Source of the DNA: Pholiota molesta
Taxonomy: Eukaryota > Basidiomycota > Agaricomycetes > Agaricales > Strophariaceae
DNA: 64,000 nucleotides
Assembly: GCA_014925825.1 (NCBI GenBank)
Contig: JACGCK010000059.1
Location: forward strand, 1-64,000
Direction of reading: 5' to 3'
The notes under the pieces were generated by a model. The model did not search any database. It was not told where the DNA came from and was given only the letters and a program-made list of their open reading frames with translations. Position numbers and translations under genes: made by a program. Below, piece after piece: positions 34,641 through 46,983 of this stretch (positions are counted from its first letter, which is position 1; every line of letters begins with the position of its first letter).

Positions 34641-36200
34641 CCTCTCCTCTACCGTCCGCCCAGCATCGGGCTCACAGCAGTAACCTACGCGACACTCCCG
34701 CGCCGCGACGACACTACTGCAACAGAGCACGGCATATACGGACTCCGGAGGAGAGTCGGCAGCGAGAGACGACGCTGGGATACGCGATGGGCGATAGCGC
34801 CTCGACTCCCGAGGGTGTCGGGACGAGAGCAACGTCTCTGGACAGCAGCAGCGACGGCGGCGACGGCTGTGACGCACCAGCAGCGCCTCCGGAGCGTCAT
34901 ACAGATACTACCACGACGAGCGGAACGGTGGGCCGGCGAGCGCAGCAGGCGATCTGGACGACATCGGAGCCCGCGCATCCGACTTAAGATCGCTGCCGCT
35001 GTCCGTGCTGCTGGGATCCTGTGCGCTGTCGTGCCCACGGACCACTATCTTGGCGCGCCCATGTGGGCGATCTCGTCTCATCCCCCTTCTCTCCGCGTCG
35101 CGCTCACAACAATGACCTAGGTACACGCTGTTCGGACACCGCAGCGTAGTCAGTAACGAGGCGACGACGTTCGGATACACGGCGTGGCCTGGACCACAGC
35201 GGCTCCATTCGTGGCGGGGTAGGGGACGAGAGCTCCGGCGCACAGCGCCTGAACACACCAGTAGCACCTCCAGAGCGGCATACTGATACAAAGACCACTG
35301 CGACGAACGGCTGGACGGTAGTGTCAGGAGCTTTAGTATTCAGATCGTCCGCACAGCGTCCAGCGTCCAGGTGCGTGGTTATCCTCTCCCCTCAATATCG
35401 CGCTCACAGGAGTAAGCTAGGCGACACGGCGGCGCCGCAATGACACTACTACAACAGAGAACGCCATATACGGACACCGAAGCAAAATCAGCAGCGAGAA
35501 GCCGTCGTTGGGATCCGGTTGCGACGGAAAGCACTGGTGCGCAACTGTATGACGACGTCAGTGAGCGCTGGACTGACCAGCAGCACAGACCACTGCGACA
35601 AACCGAACGCGCGGGCAGGACATCGGCGCACATCGGGCGAGTGTTGACACCCAGGAGCCCAATCTTCTCATCCCCTCCCTCCAGCGTCACGCTCACAGCA
35701 CCAAGCCATGCAACACGGCGGCGCCGCGACGACGACACTTGCCACAGCGCACGGCGAGGACGATGCGCATGCGGACACGGAGCATAGTCGGCAACGGGGG
35801 ACGACGGTGGGATGTGGGATGCGCGACTCACGGCGTGGCATGGGACGACAACGGCGCGAATGGCGAAGGGGACGAGAGCGCCGGCGCACAACTGCGGGAC
35901 ACCGTCAGTGAAGCCTGAGCACACCAGCAGCACCTCCAGAGTGCCATGTAAAGACCACTGCGCCCAACGGAACGCGCGAGCAGGAGATACGGACAGCGGG
36001 CGCGCGCCAGACTTCAGATCGCACGGATCGTGGTCCATGGGCGCCACAGGGCGCAAGCAGCACAGACAGCGAGCAGCTCCCAGGTGTGTCGATCTCCTCT
36101 CCTCTCTCGACGTCGGGCTCACTTCAGTGAGCTAGGCAGCACGGCGGCTGCGCAACGACCTGCCGTACGCGATCCACAGACCCGCACAATATACGGACAG
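34640..36200. repeat. GC-rich degenerate minisatellite, unit A
   Basis: About five imperfect units of 300-425 bp start with a GCTCACA-type box followed by a T/GAGCTAGG-like stretch, a GGCG-rich part, then an ACACTACT or ATATACGGAC patch: near 34670, 35095, 35395, 35690 and 36110. Long open frames on both strands (for example 34350-35120 plus, 35379-36122 minus) reflect the lack of A/T-rich stops and have no family features. An intron-like segment (GTAAGTAG...TTACAG, 36249-36301) follows the array on the plus strand. Confidence 0.55.
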
Positions 36201-36388
36201 GACGACAAGGGCTCGATTCGCGTGAGGGGTACGGGGACGAAAGGACATGTAAGTAGCTACGACCTTGCCTTTACCGTAGAGGACTTACTCACTGCATTAC
36301 AGCCTCGAAGCCGATAGCGGCCACCGAAACGACTGATCGACAAGCCACAACAACACAGGCCGACGTGCAACAATGGAAACGTGGGTCA

Positions 36389-37405
36389 TCAACGCGACGA
36401 TATTGCTGTTGGAGATGATGTGGGCAACCTACCAGGTGCGGACTGCCAAGAAGGCAAGCGGTCTGCGAGGGCGCAGCGCGGCGGCATCGGTGAGTGCAGC
36501 GCCGATTCGATCGTGCAGGAACGACTGACTGCGCTCAAAGTCAACGCGCGCCGCCTTTGTGCAGGGCCTGGCGCCTCATGAACGACGGCTCCTTCACCAA
36601 CGAGGGCCTTACCAACGAGGACGACACCGAGCGAGCCGGCCGATGGGATGAATGCGAGGACGCTGCCTCGGGATATGTGTGAGCATGTTCATTATAATGT
36701 TCATAGCATTGACTTACCCTAGATCTATCCAGCACCGCGGCTGGCTGGCCCAGTCGCGCAAGGGCACGGCGTCGGTGTAGCGCGCATGATTAGCGAGGAC
36801 GACAATTTAGGCGCTATGGGTGGCGGTAAGCATATCACGAATGCAGAGACTGGTAGCGATATACTTACTCCGCGTTCCAGGTGAGCGTTGAAGCACGAAG
36901 GGCCGTCTGTGAAGGGAGGAATAGATTAGTGCGGTGCGTATGTCATGCTAAAGGGCAGCGCTCACTATGCCTTTTGCTCGCCGCTATCCATTACTTGTAC
37001 GTGGCATGGAATGCGAGGGGGCGCGCACCCACGTTGTGAACGGATGTGTGCTGTAGCCGACGTAAGGTACGGCGCGTTAATGGTTTGGCTTATCACTTAA
37101 AAATGACGACAGCTCACTTGTAGGACAGGCGCACCGTATCGCCATCGACGAGTGGACGAGCGGACGAGGGCAGCGCGAGCAGCTGCGAGCAGAACCGTCG
37201 AGGTCGACGGGATAGAGTGGGAGAAGTGGATATCAGGAGAGGAGAGGAGAGGAGAGGAGAGGAGAACAGAGGAGAGCGGGATGAGGGAATGAGGTGAATA
37301 TTCCTAGTCTTATATACTGCTTGTGTACGTACATTGAATGAGAACGGTGGCATTGCAAACATCTCGGCTAGGGTCCGCAAGCGCTAAGCGAATCTCGATC
37401 CGCAT
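36389..37405 (-). pseudogene. Unidentified spliced gene U, broken copy in unit A
   Basis: The partner of the model at 46593-47589. Exon b has one extra base (37157-37159 region, GAGCGGAC versus GAGAGAC in unit B). Exon d is longer by two bases (GTGAGCG before TTGAAGC). Exon e has one extra base and then runs into TAA. The 3' part from 36779 down is identical to unit B because it lies in the identity island. Confidence 0.35.
37236..37265 (+). repeat. GGAGA microsatellite, six units (unit A)
   Basis: Six perfect GGAGA units are followed by ACAGAGGAGAG. The matching place in unit B (47434-47448) has three units. Confidence 0.8.
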
Positions 37406-37489
37406 CTCCTCCTCCTCCGTTTTCGCGTCCGCGTCCGTTGCTCGTCCTTGCCAGTATCTTGTAGAACGATCTGTTATCAATAAAAATAC

Positions 37490-39700
37490 CTATAGGTCAA
37501 CTTAATACAACTAGAATACAGAAAAGCGAGCCGTTTATTGTGGTATATTCGTTATTGAGCGCAAAGTTCATGTTTCTACATTTTCAAAATTATGAACCTC
37601 GTCCGCACAGCGGCCAAGTACAATTGCTACCCACCCACCCAACGAATCTTACCCCGGTAAGACCCACTTCTATGTCGTAAAACCAAAGGGAAACGGCACT
37701 AGATTGCTTCTTCCATGCATTGCCCCGAAGCTAACCATTCAGCAAATGCACCTTCTTGCAGGCGGAAAGTTCAAGCGCACCATCTTCGCTGCCAGCGCAC
37801 CCAAGAGAACCCTTGATGGCACTAATATTAGCGTGTTACGTGGCTTTTTCTAGGTCCCCGTGCGATGCGCAACGGACTGGAAATGCGATATGGGGTGGGA
37901 GGAGAGGGTCATGTTCGGTACGGATATCCTTGTCCGCCCTCAGCTGGCTGCTCCAAAATTCTGGTGTCCAATAGAATCGTATTGGGGCTATGTATTACCG
38001 CATTTTTTAGTCTTCCAGACGGAATTGAGGAGAGCGCAGCGGACGCGCTCTGCAAGCTCTGAGATTGAACTGATTGCATCTTGATTTCCGTCGTCTCGCA
38101 CATCCCACCGCATCGCAGTCTCAGAAATCAAATAGAGTGTTAGTACTGTAGACATGTATGTAGTACTGATTTGAAATCGATGCTTTCTCTGTGTTTCAAA
38201 TGACGAATTGGAAGAGGAGGAACGCGTTGTTTCAAGAGTACTTAATTTCTGAACGCCGGCGGCCCATCTCTGTGTGTAACTGGAATAAAAATCTTAATTC
38301 ATTAAATATAAGACACGACTAGCCATAGCCGCATCCTGAAGCTCATCTGTAATGCAAATGTACGCCGTTTTGAGAGTGTATTATACCACATTCAGTGCGG
38401 GCGCCTAATAATGGCACGGTACGCACAACCATTCGCTCGCGGCAACGAGCTACCAACGGCATCTTGCTTCCATCGCTGCAATGTAACTTGAGATGACGGT
38501 TGAATTTTGCGACCATTCAGTGTTGCGAAATGACCAAACTCCTTAATCGACGCCCCGAACCTAAGCATTCAGTGAATGCAGCCTCTTGCAGGCGAGAAGT
38601 TCAAGCGCGCCATCTTCGCTGGCTGGGTACCCGAGAGAACCCTTGATGGCGCTAATAACGGAGTTTTACGTGGCTTTTCCAGGTCCCCGTGCGATGCGCG
38701 GTGGGCTGGAAATGCGAAATGGGGTGGGAGGAGAGGGTCATGCTCGGTACGGGTATCCTTGTTACCTGGCCGCTCCCAATCTCTGGTGTCCGGTAGAATT
38801 ACACTGGGGATATGTATAACCACGTATCTTAGGCTCCCAAATGGAATTGAGAAGAGCGCAGCGGACGCGCTCTGCATACTCTAAGATTGAATCTTGATTT
38901 CCGTCGTCTCGTACATCCCACCGCATCGCGGTCGCAGAAATCAAAGAAAATGTTAGTACTGTATACAACGATGTAATTTATTACCCTGATTTGAAATTGA
39001 TACTTTCTCTGCGTTTCAAATGGCGAATTGGAAGAGGAGGAGCGCGTTATTATAGGATTGCTTAACCGCCAAATACCCGTCTCTGTGTTTGATTGGAATA
39101 GAAATTTCAATTTAGTAATGATCTAATCACGACCGTATCTACCTTTTATCTGTAATGAAATGTGCGCCCTTTCGAACGCATGTGTTTTGTGCGACATTCA
39201 GTACCGGCGCCTAAAATGATTGCACACTACGCGCGGCGCAAACCTCGTTCACTCGCGGCAACAATGCCTTCTCAAAGGATGGTTCCCGGTCACTTTCGAG
39301 CGCATCCACACTGAGCGCGTTGTTATATAACTGCTTAATCTCTGAATACCTGTCTCTGTGTTCAACTGAAATGAAAGATTTAATTCATGAAAGGTTAGAT
39401 ACAGCTGATCATAGTCGCATCTGCTCTTTATCTGTAATCAAATGGGCACCATTTTGAGAGCATGTGTATTGTGCCACATTCGGTGCCGGTGCCTGAAACG
39501 GTGGCACGGCGGTGCGCACAGCACCAACGGCTAGCGCTAGTTTCGTTTCGCTCGCGGCTCCAAGCTACCAACGGCGTCTCAAAGGACGCTTCGTCCGCTT
39601 AAAAATTTACGACATTTCCGCTCGCAACGCTTCAACCCTGCTAAATTTGTGAGCCCATTGTTCTCTGATGACGTTAGCAGAAAGAAGCGGGTTTTGGACT
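37490..39700. repeat. Array of decayed repeats carrying an ORF fragment, unit A
   Basis: Related segments recur here. One encodes on the plus strand KFKRTIFA, then RTLDGTN, VLRGFF, DWKCDMGWEERVMFG and FWCPIES (37750-37990, and a frameshifted version at 38580-38820). Another is a box with GCCGGCGCCTAAAA-like sequence and GGCACGG (near 38395, 39200 and 39480), each followed by a CTCGCGGC...CAACGGC patch. TCTCTGTGTTCAACTGGAAT-like patches precede them. The coding-like fragment was not recognised. It looks like several nested tandem duplications of one ancient segment. Confidence 0.5.
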
Positions 39701-40172
39701 TGCAGTAGTGATTTGGGGATGGAGGCGATGGTCTGGATTCCAACGTCCATTCTATCCTTGGCTTCTTATTGTGTCATGATGCCGCACAAGGTTGTTGATA
39801 CTATTCGCGTGATCGGATTGAATCAGCAATATCGAAGCAACTAAAAAGAAATCCTAATTACATTCGGGTGGAAGTATGGGATTATGTATAAGGGAAGTTT
39901 TGCAATTCTCGGAGATGATTAATATAGAATGGGGGCGAAATGTTTGATCAGACTCGTACAACAGTAAAGAAAAGAAATCTATTTCTTAGGAAAAATGTTA
40001 TTAGGATAATCCGGAAATGAATCAAAGTCTCTGGTAGGGAAGGAGTAGCCTTGAGGGTAACTTGAGGGTAATTCATGGCTAATTTATCCGGGATCCCTGA
40101 GCGAATTTTGCAGGGGTCGGAATTAGTTTGGGTCTAAGGATTATTTCTGGACTTGCCAGCGTGCGTTCCAAA

Positions 40173-40505
40173 ATGAGTCATCGGAGAAATAGTGACGGAG
40201 ACGAAGAAGAATTGGTCGGCTTGGCGTTCTGTGAGTATAAAGACTGGAAATGTTTGGATGGAATCTGTACCATTCCAACCCGTCCTAATGCCCTAATTTG
40301 TTTCTGTTCCCCATCCACAGCATTATCTACGATGGCGTCGTCATGTCCCAGCGATTGCACATGTGAGTACTTTATTGCATATCTTGCCTTCCACGCAACA
40401 CGCACTGATTGAGGTTATTTTCTCTAGGTTTGATTATTATCTCTAATTTAAGCGCCCATGGTGTGCTTCTGATTGCGCACACTTCTATGGCTCTGTATTT
40501 CCCAT
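40173..40505 (+). pseudogene. Spliced gene remnant, unit A
   Basis: An ATG opens MSHRRNSDGDEEELV, then a base is missing compared with unit B (GGTCGG versus GGTCTGG). A good intron follows (GTGAGTAT...CATCCACAG, 40231-40320), then exon 2 (40321-40362) readable as IIYDGVVMSQRLHM across the next intron (40363-40427), then FDYYL and TAA. The frame after that TAA stays open (FKRPWCASDCAHFYGSVFPM) to a GTAAGA, and differences from unit B there are synonymous, so the TAA may be a later lesion. The family is unknown. Confidence 0.4.
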
Positions 40506-40549
40506 GTAAGATGTTGGTCATGCTCTTGCCGTGCTAATCTCCATCCTCT

Positions 40550-41345
40550 TATTTGAATTCGATATTTTGACTTCCCGTGAGCCATCATATGTCTCACTTT
40601 ACCTCTGTTATAGTGACTTTACCGTGCTTCAGGTTTCGTTTTTTGTGTCCTGGACTCCCACGGCCCCGAGCTGCACACCGTCCGACATGATTTGCAAGTC
40701 ATAATTTTCTTTATTTATCTTACACCGTGTACTGACTGTGAAGTTGACGCTTAGGTCATTCCCAAAGTTTTCTAAGTTCCCATGGCCATTAACATGAGAG
40801 ACACCACTTAGGCTCCCAGAATTCTAATTAGATATTTGAATTTCCCGCGAGCGGCGAGCAGACTTGGAAGTTGACACTTAGGTCATTCCCAAAGTTTTCC
40901 GAATTCCCGTGGCCATTAATGTGAGGTCTTATCAATTTCATCCATTCCACATTCTGATTAGATTTTCCAAGTTCCCGTGGCCGTCAATTTGACTTCCCGT
41001 GGCCATCGACGTAAGATCTTATCAACCTTTTGTTGTGGCAGCCTCAAATTTGAACATTCACAGCTGTGGTATGTGATTGATTTGAATTTCGGAGCGTATT
41101 GACACTAAATAGGCGCCCATAATTCTAATTAGATATTTGGATTTCCCGCGAGCAATGTTACATCTCAGACTGTAAGTGATTTGGAATATATTAGTCGTTG
41201 CAGCACTAATCAAGCACTCTTATTCTAATTAGATATTCGGATTTCCGAGCAAATCAATGCTACAATCTCGATGTACGCGGTTTCACTGCATTTTCGATGC
41301 CTTGTGTTAAAATTAGATTTTTGGAGTTCCCGCGAGATCGCCTAA
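40550..41345. repeat. AT-rich tract with a recurring motif, unit A
   Basis: A motif of the form AATTAGATATTTG followed by ATTTCCCGCGAGC recurs in the same orientation near 40552, 40820, 40951, 41121, 41221 and 41305, with changes. A second element, AAGTTGACACTTAGGTCATT and about 40 more bases, occurs at 40741 and 40868. No coding frame is seen. From 41350 to 42120 the DNA is AT-rich spacer with repeated GCACTTGCTC patches near 41870-41910. Confidence 0.55.
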
Positions 41346-42119
41346 AAGTCTCTATCTATGTATGTGGTTTCTTCTATCTCAGTGCTCTCATTCGCTATTC
41401 TGGTCTGATTTTGCCTATTCACTATACAGGTAGTCTCGTGAAGCTGTCAAAATTGAACACTTGGCCTCGTAGATAACAAGTGCAACCGTGAATGATTCCT
41501 CGAATTCTGCGCGGAATCGAAGTTTTGCTGGCTCGGCGAGTATGTTTCTATTTCAATTTGAGGACTTTGGCTTACCGTGTAATTAACAGGACTTGTGTTT
41601 TGTGTGAATGTCATTTTTGTTGTAAGTGATTCCCATTGAAAAGTTGTCTGACTTTGGCCTTGCAGATAACTTGAATCTGTCTCGTGATTCCTTGAATTCT
41701 GCTGTGACTTGAAGTGATTTTCAAGTTGACGACTATCAAGATCTTGCTTGATTGGTTGTTGATTGGTGAGTTTTAATGTTGATATTTAGAGAAATTCACC
41801 TGATTGGCAGATAGGGTGTACTTTGCGTTTGCACATTTGTTTCGCACAAACCCGATGATTGCAAATCCAGAGCACTTGCTCATGCAAACGCACATCATAG
41901 CACTTGCTCGCACAAACATGAACTCGGCCGCACACTTGTAAGTGCTTCAATTTCATTTTATTGGGAGCTATCTCTAATGGAATTTACGGTGTACTTACGT
42001 AGGTAGATGTTCACTGAGTATGTAGCGTACGTAGTTGCGGATGAGCTTGCCCTTCGGGGGGGCTGCACTCTGCGCGCATTGTACCAGAACCCGATTGGAC
42101 GTTGTGACCTACGCTCATT

Positions 42120-42326
42120 TTGAAAACTGTACCCCCGTTTAGGCAGTTTCACCACCCAAAACACGCCTTTTCACTCAGGATTTCCACTGAAATACACGTC
42201 ATCAGGACCAAACCAGACCACTCACCTCCGAGTCCCATGCCCAACAATCATCGACATTCGACACCGGCACACTACCATCCATCCACCCATCCCAAAGTCA
42301 GCCTCATCCCCCACATATCCACGCAC
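42120..42326. other. Junction between array units A and B
   Basis: Flank shared with unit C (52330-52435) meets a scrap of DLD exon 11: CCAACAATCATCGACA joined to TTCGACACCGGCACAC, with about 65 bases of the exon deleted between, then the exon 10-11 intron. This marks the breakpoint of the tandem duplication inside DLD. Confidence 0.6.
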
Positions 42327-44245
42327 CAGACATCCGTCGGCCACCCCTTCGCCCCCGGCGCCAGCGCCAGCCCCGCATAGTGCGCGTTCTTCCTGTCGCT
42401 CCACAGCTCCTCCGCCTCCTCCTTCGTGCACGCGAGCTGGAACCCCGTGCCGCCGTGCTTCTCCACCACGCGTCGGACGATGGCGGCGGTCTCCTTGAGC
42501 GCCGCGGGCGTCGGGCCCTGGAACTTGAAGAAGAGGCTGTCTGCGACGGCGTATTTGCGCTTGGACATCCCGTATGTGTTGATCGCGCCGATGAAGACGT
42601 CGTCGACGAGCTCGACGCATTCTGTGGTGTTGGGATCAGTGGTTGAGGGATATTATTGGAAAGGAAGGGAAGGACGTACGGATGCCTACTCCGGTGTTCA
42701 AGACGTCTGCGACCGCCTCCGTGGCCTTTTGTACATTGGGAAACTGTACGACTGCCACCGTCGTCGGCAAAAGAGGCGCTAGCCGGATAGTTACTAGAAA
42801 TTATAAATCATTAGCCACATTCACATGGAAGAACATGTTCCAAGTACCTTCGGTCACAATGCCCAGTGTTCCTTCCGCACCAATGAACAGCTTCGTCGTG
42901 TCGAAGCCAGCCGAAGATTTGCGAGACCGACGACGTGTCTTGATGACTTCTCCTGAAGGAAGAACGACTGTCTATGGAGGCGGCATTCAATATTGAAGTA
43001 AATAACTATGATAGAATCGATGCTTACAGCGTTCAGGAACCATTCTCCTTTCGCAGTTCCATAACGAACAGCGTTGGCTAATGTCGGAACATGATAAATT
43101 TCAGAGATGTAGGAGAAAACATGTTTGCACACTGACTTCCAGAGCACCCGGTGCTTAGCATTCCACCGATCGTGGCTCCTGGTGCAGGATCAATCTGGTA
43201 TAGAAATTTAAGCTTTCATACAGGAATATATGCGCTCATGATGACTTACAGGAAAGAATAACGGAATTCCTATCATGGGTCCGAAAAAATTAGTCCATTG
43301 TACATGGAGACTCAACAGCGAAAAGCACACCTTTCTCCTTCAAAGTCTCATTGATGTCCATCCATCTAGCGCCTGGTTGGCAAACAAGATCGGAATCCGC
43401 CTCTAGAAAAAGGTAATGTTATACGTCAATTCGCTCTGCACGCTTAAAGACAAAAGAAACGTACCATGGATCGCGATGATTTCGTCCATGCGACTCATAT
43501 CGACACAAATTCCTCCCGTGGCATGCTATTCGCGATAAAAATCAAGTTAGGTACGCAAAGAAGCAAGGAATGCGCAAACTGTACGCACAGCACGATAATG
43601 TCCTTCTAAACTCGTCGCGCCTGAATACACGGTAATTGGGACTTTGTACGTCGTGGCAATTCGAACAATCTTCACGACGTCTTCTGTTGAAGCAGGGTAT
43701 ACGACCACGCTGGGCAGCATTTCTAGAGAGCACAGCTAGAATCCAACGTCCTAATTAAATGACAAACAGTGCGTACCAGGAAAATGGTCGTTCTCCGAGA
43801 ACCCATGCGTATGCAGTTCGTCTGGATCCGTCGACACCTTCTCAGTGGCATCCTCACCAGCGTTTAAGTCAAGTGCAATCCTGAGCTCCGCGATAGCGCT
43901 TTCAAAATCCTGCGAAGACCCAAACTGAGGAACTGCCGTGGGATTCGCTCTTTTTGCTTTCCACTCCGAATGCTCTTTCGACAGGTAAAATCCGAGCAAG
44001 GAGCTCACCGCCGCTATCAGTACGGCTGCGCGTGTCGGAAGTGCGTTGGGTGTTTTTGGAGGACGAGAAAACGTGTTGTTGGCTGTGCTGAGGAGTCTCT
44101 GTCGACAGAGCGAAGTCGCTGCGTAGGGGTGTGTCTTCGTCCCAACATGGAGGCTTGCGTTGAAGAAACTCTTCCTGTTCCCACGAAGGGTGCTGTTCCA
44201 TCCTGAAATTCGACCTTTCGAGAGCATGCGTGATACTGCGAGCAT
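42327..44245 (-). pseudogene. D-lactate dehydrogenase copy B, 3'-truncated
   Basis: Exons 1-10 are present with the same sizes as copy A and, for exons 1-9, the same sequence. Exon 11 is reduced to a scrap and exons 12-13 are absent, so reading passes the exon 10 donor and stops at 42272. The product would have about 466 normal residues, losing about 125 C-terminal residues with [12 protein letters not shown] and TGEHGVGIG, which complete the substrate and FAD site. It is probably non-functional unless the fragment has another role. Confidence 0.8.
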
Positions 44246-46983
44246 CGCAATCCACAGCTAGTTGATTCTGAAGTGGTGAAGAGAGTTGAGCACAAGGCGA
44301 ATCCCAAAAGATGGGTCTTCCATACCTCATGTAAGCTGTTAGCTGTACCATGGGATCCTCCAGATGATCACAGCGAGATCACAGGGTCATAATCTTCATC
44401 AGAATCATTGCCCAAGCCGACCGTCACCGAAAGCCATTCGGAATTCCGACCGCTTTCGCAGAGCAGAGGAAGAGTAGATAAGGATCTGATACAGAGAATT
44501 ATCGGTATTCAACCAAGAAAAATTACTTGTCGCAACGATAGCTGGTCGCGGACTTGCGACTGAGGCTGCAAAACGCGGCTATGAGGGAGCAGACCAAGGT
44601 TGATGATGTCGGCGACTCGGCGGTGATCCAAGGACATGCCGCGATGTTACGTAACATTTTCACATTAATTGCTACCGCTAGCGACCCAAGTTCCTCCGCA
44701 CTCCGTTGTCCTTCCTGCATGTCGTCACCCTCTCTTCGCCCCGTTCCGTGTTCCGCTTCCACCCTCCCCTCCTCGCCCATGTCATCGCCGTACTGCACCC
44801 TCGGAAGCCGAAGCAGCGCACTACCTTTGTCACCCGGGTGGTCACCTCTCCTCTACCGTCCGCCCAGCATCGGGCTCACAGCAGTAACCTACGCGACACT
44901 CCCGCGCCGCGACGACACTACTGCAACAGAGCACGGCATATACGGACTCCGGAGGAGAGTCGGCAGCGAGAGACGACGCTGGGATACGCGATGGGCGATA
45001 GCGCCTCGACTCCCGAGGGTGTCGGGACGAGAGCAACGTCTCTGGACAGCAGCAGCGACGGCGGCGACGGCTGTGACGCACCAGCAGCGCCTCCGGAGCG
45101 TCATACAGATACTACCACGACGAGCGGAACGGTGGGCCGGCGAGCGCAGCAGGCGATCTGGACGACATCGGAGCCCGCGCATCCGACTTAAGATCGCTGC
45201 CGCTGTCCGTGCTGCTGGGATCCTGTGCGCTGTCGTGCCCACGGACCACTATCTTGGCGCGCCCATGTGGGCGATCTCGTCTCATCCCCCTTCTCTCCGC
45301 GTCGCGCTCACAACAATGACCTAGGTACACGCTGTTCGGACACCGCAGCGTAGTCAGTAACGAGGCGACGACGTTCGGATACACGGCGTGGCCTGGACCA
45401 CAGCGGCTCCATTCGTGGCGGGGTAGGGGACGAGAGCTCCGGCGCACAGCGCCTGAACACACCAGTAGCACCTCCAGAGCGGCATACTGATACAAAGACC
45501 ACTGCGACGAACGGCTGGACGGTAGTGTCAGGAGCTTTAGTATTCAGATCGTCCGCACAGCGTCCAGCGTCCAGGTGCGTGGTTATCCTCTCCCCTCAAT
45601 ATCGCGCTCACAGGAGTAAGCTAGGCGACACGGCGGCGCCGCAATGACACTACTACAACAGAGAACGCCATATACGGACACCGAAGCAAAATCAGCAGCG
45701 AGAAGCCGTCGTTGGGATCCGGTTGCGACGGAAAGCACTGGTGCGCAACTGTATGACGACGTCAGTGAGCGCTGGACTGACCAGCAGCACAGACCACTGC
45801 GACAAACCGAACGCGCGGGCAGGACATCGGCGCACATCGGGCGAGTGTTGACACCCAGGAGCCCAATCTTCTCATCCCCTCCCTCCAGCGTCACGCTCAC
45901 AGCACCAAGCCATGCAACACGGCGGCGCCGCGACGACGACACTTGCCACAGCGCACGGCGAGGACGATGCGCATGCGGACACGGAGCATAGTCGGCAACG
46001 GGGGACGACGGTGGGATGTGGGATGCGCGACTCACGGCGTGGCATGGGACGACAACGGCGCGAATGGCGAAGGGGACGAGAGCGCCGGCGCACAACTGCG
46101 GGACACCGTCAGTGAAGCCTGAGCACACCAGCAGCACCTCCAGAGTGCCATGTAAAGACCACTGCGCCCAACGGAACGCGCGAGCAGGAGATACGGACAG
46201 CGGGCGCGCGCCAGACTTCAGATCGCACGGATCGTGGTCCATGGGCGCCACAGGGCGCAAGCAGCACAGACAGCGAGCAGCTCCCAGGTGTGTCGATCTC
46301 CTCTCCTCTCTCGACGTCGGGCTCACTTCAGTGAGCTAGGCAGCACGGCGGCTGCGCAACGACCTGCCGTACGCGATCCACAGACCCGCACAATATACGG
46401 ACAGGACGACAAGGGCTCGATTCGCGTGAGGGGTACGGGGACGAAAGGACATGTAAGTAGCTACGACCTTGCCTTTACCGTAGAGGACTTACTCACTGCA
46501 TTACAGCCTCGAAGCCGATAGCGGCCACCGAAACGACTGATCGACAAGCCACAACAACACAGGCCGACGTGCAACAATGGAAACGTGGGTCATCAACGCG
46601 ACGATATTGCTGTTGGAGATGATGTGGGCAACCTACCAGGTGCGGACTGCCAAGAAGGCAAGCGGTCTGCGAGGGCGCAGCGCGGCGGCATCGGTGAGTG
46701 CAGCGCCGATTCGATCGTGCAGGAACGACTGACTGCGCTCAAAGTCAACGCGCGCCGCCTTTGTGCAGGGCCTGGCGCCTCATGAACGACGGCTCCTTCA
46801 CCAACGAGGGCCTTACCAACGAGGACGACACCGAGCGAGCCGGCCGATGGGATGAATGCGAGGACGCTGCCTCGGGATATGTGTGAGCATGTTCATTATA
46901 ATGTTCATAGCATTGACTTACCCTAGATCTATCCAGCACCGCGGCTGGCTGGCCCAGTCGCGCAAGGGCACGGCGTCGGTGTA
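42658..46983. repeat. Identity island, right copy (partner 32454-36779)
   Basis: This is the right-hand copy of the apparently identical 4.3-kb segment, at an exact offset of 10204. Details are given under the left copy. Confidence 0.8.
44844..46404. repeat. GC-rich degenerate minisatellite, unit B
   Basis: This is an exact copy of the array at 34640-36200 as far as can be read, inside the identity island. Confidence 0.55.

Larger units (their letters stand above)
32454..36779. repeat. Identity island, left copy (partner 42658-46983)
   Basis: Every stretch compared is the same base for base at an offset of 10204, including introns and intergenic DNA. The left edge falls 22 bases before DLD exon 9 (32453 differs) and the right edge at 36780. 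Just outside, the two units differ every few tens of bases and carry indels. Confidence 0.8.

Noticed and set aside
34350..35120. 256-codon plus-strand frame (repeated at 44554-45324)
   Set aside because: It crosses the DLD upstream region and GC-rich minisatellite, has a long minus frame opposite, Arg/Ser/Pro-biased composition and no family feature; openness follows from GC content.
35379..36122. 247-codon minus-strand frame (repeated at 45583-46326)
   Set aside because: It lies wholly inside the minisatellite and contains its repeats; no domain, start context or splice evidence.
40550..41345. CRISPR-like array of short repeats
   Set aside because: Spacing is irregular, repeats are imperfect and the DNA is eukaryotic with spliceosomal introns; no cas-like gene is present.
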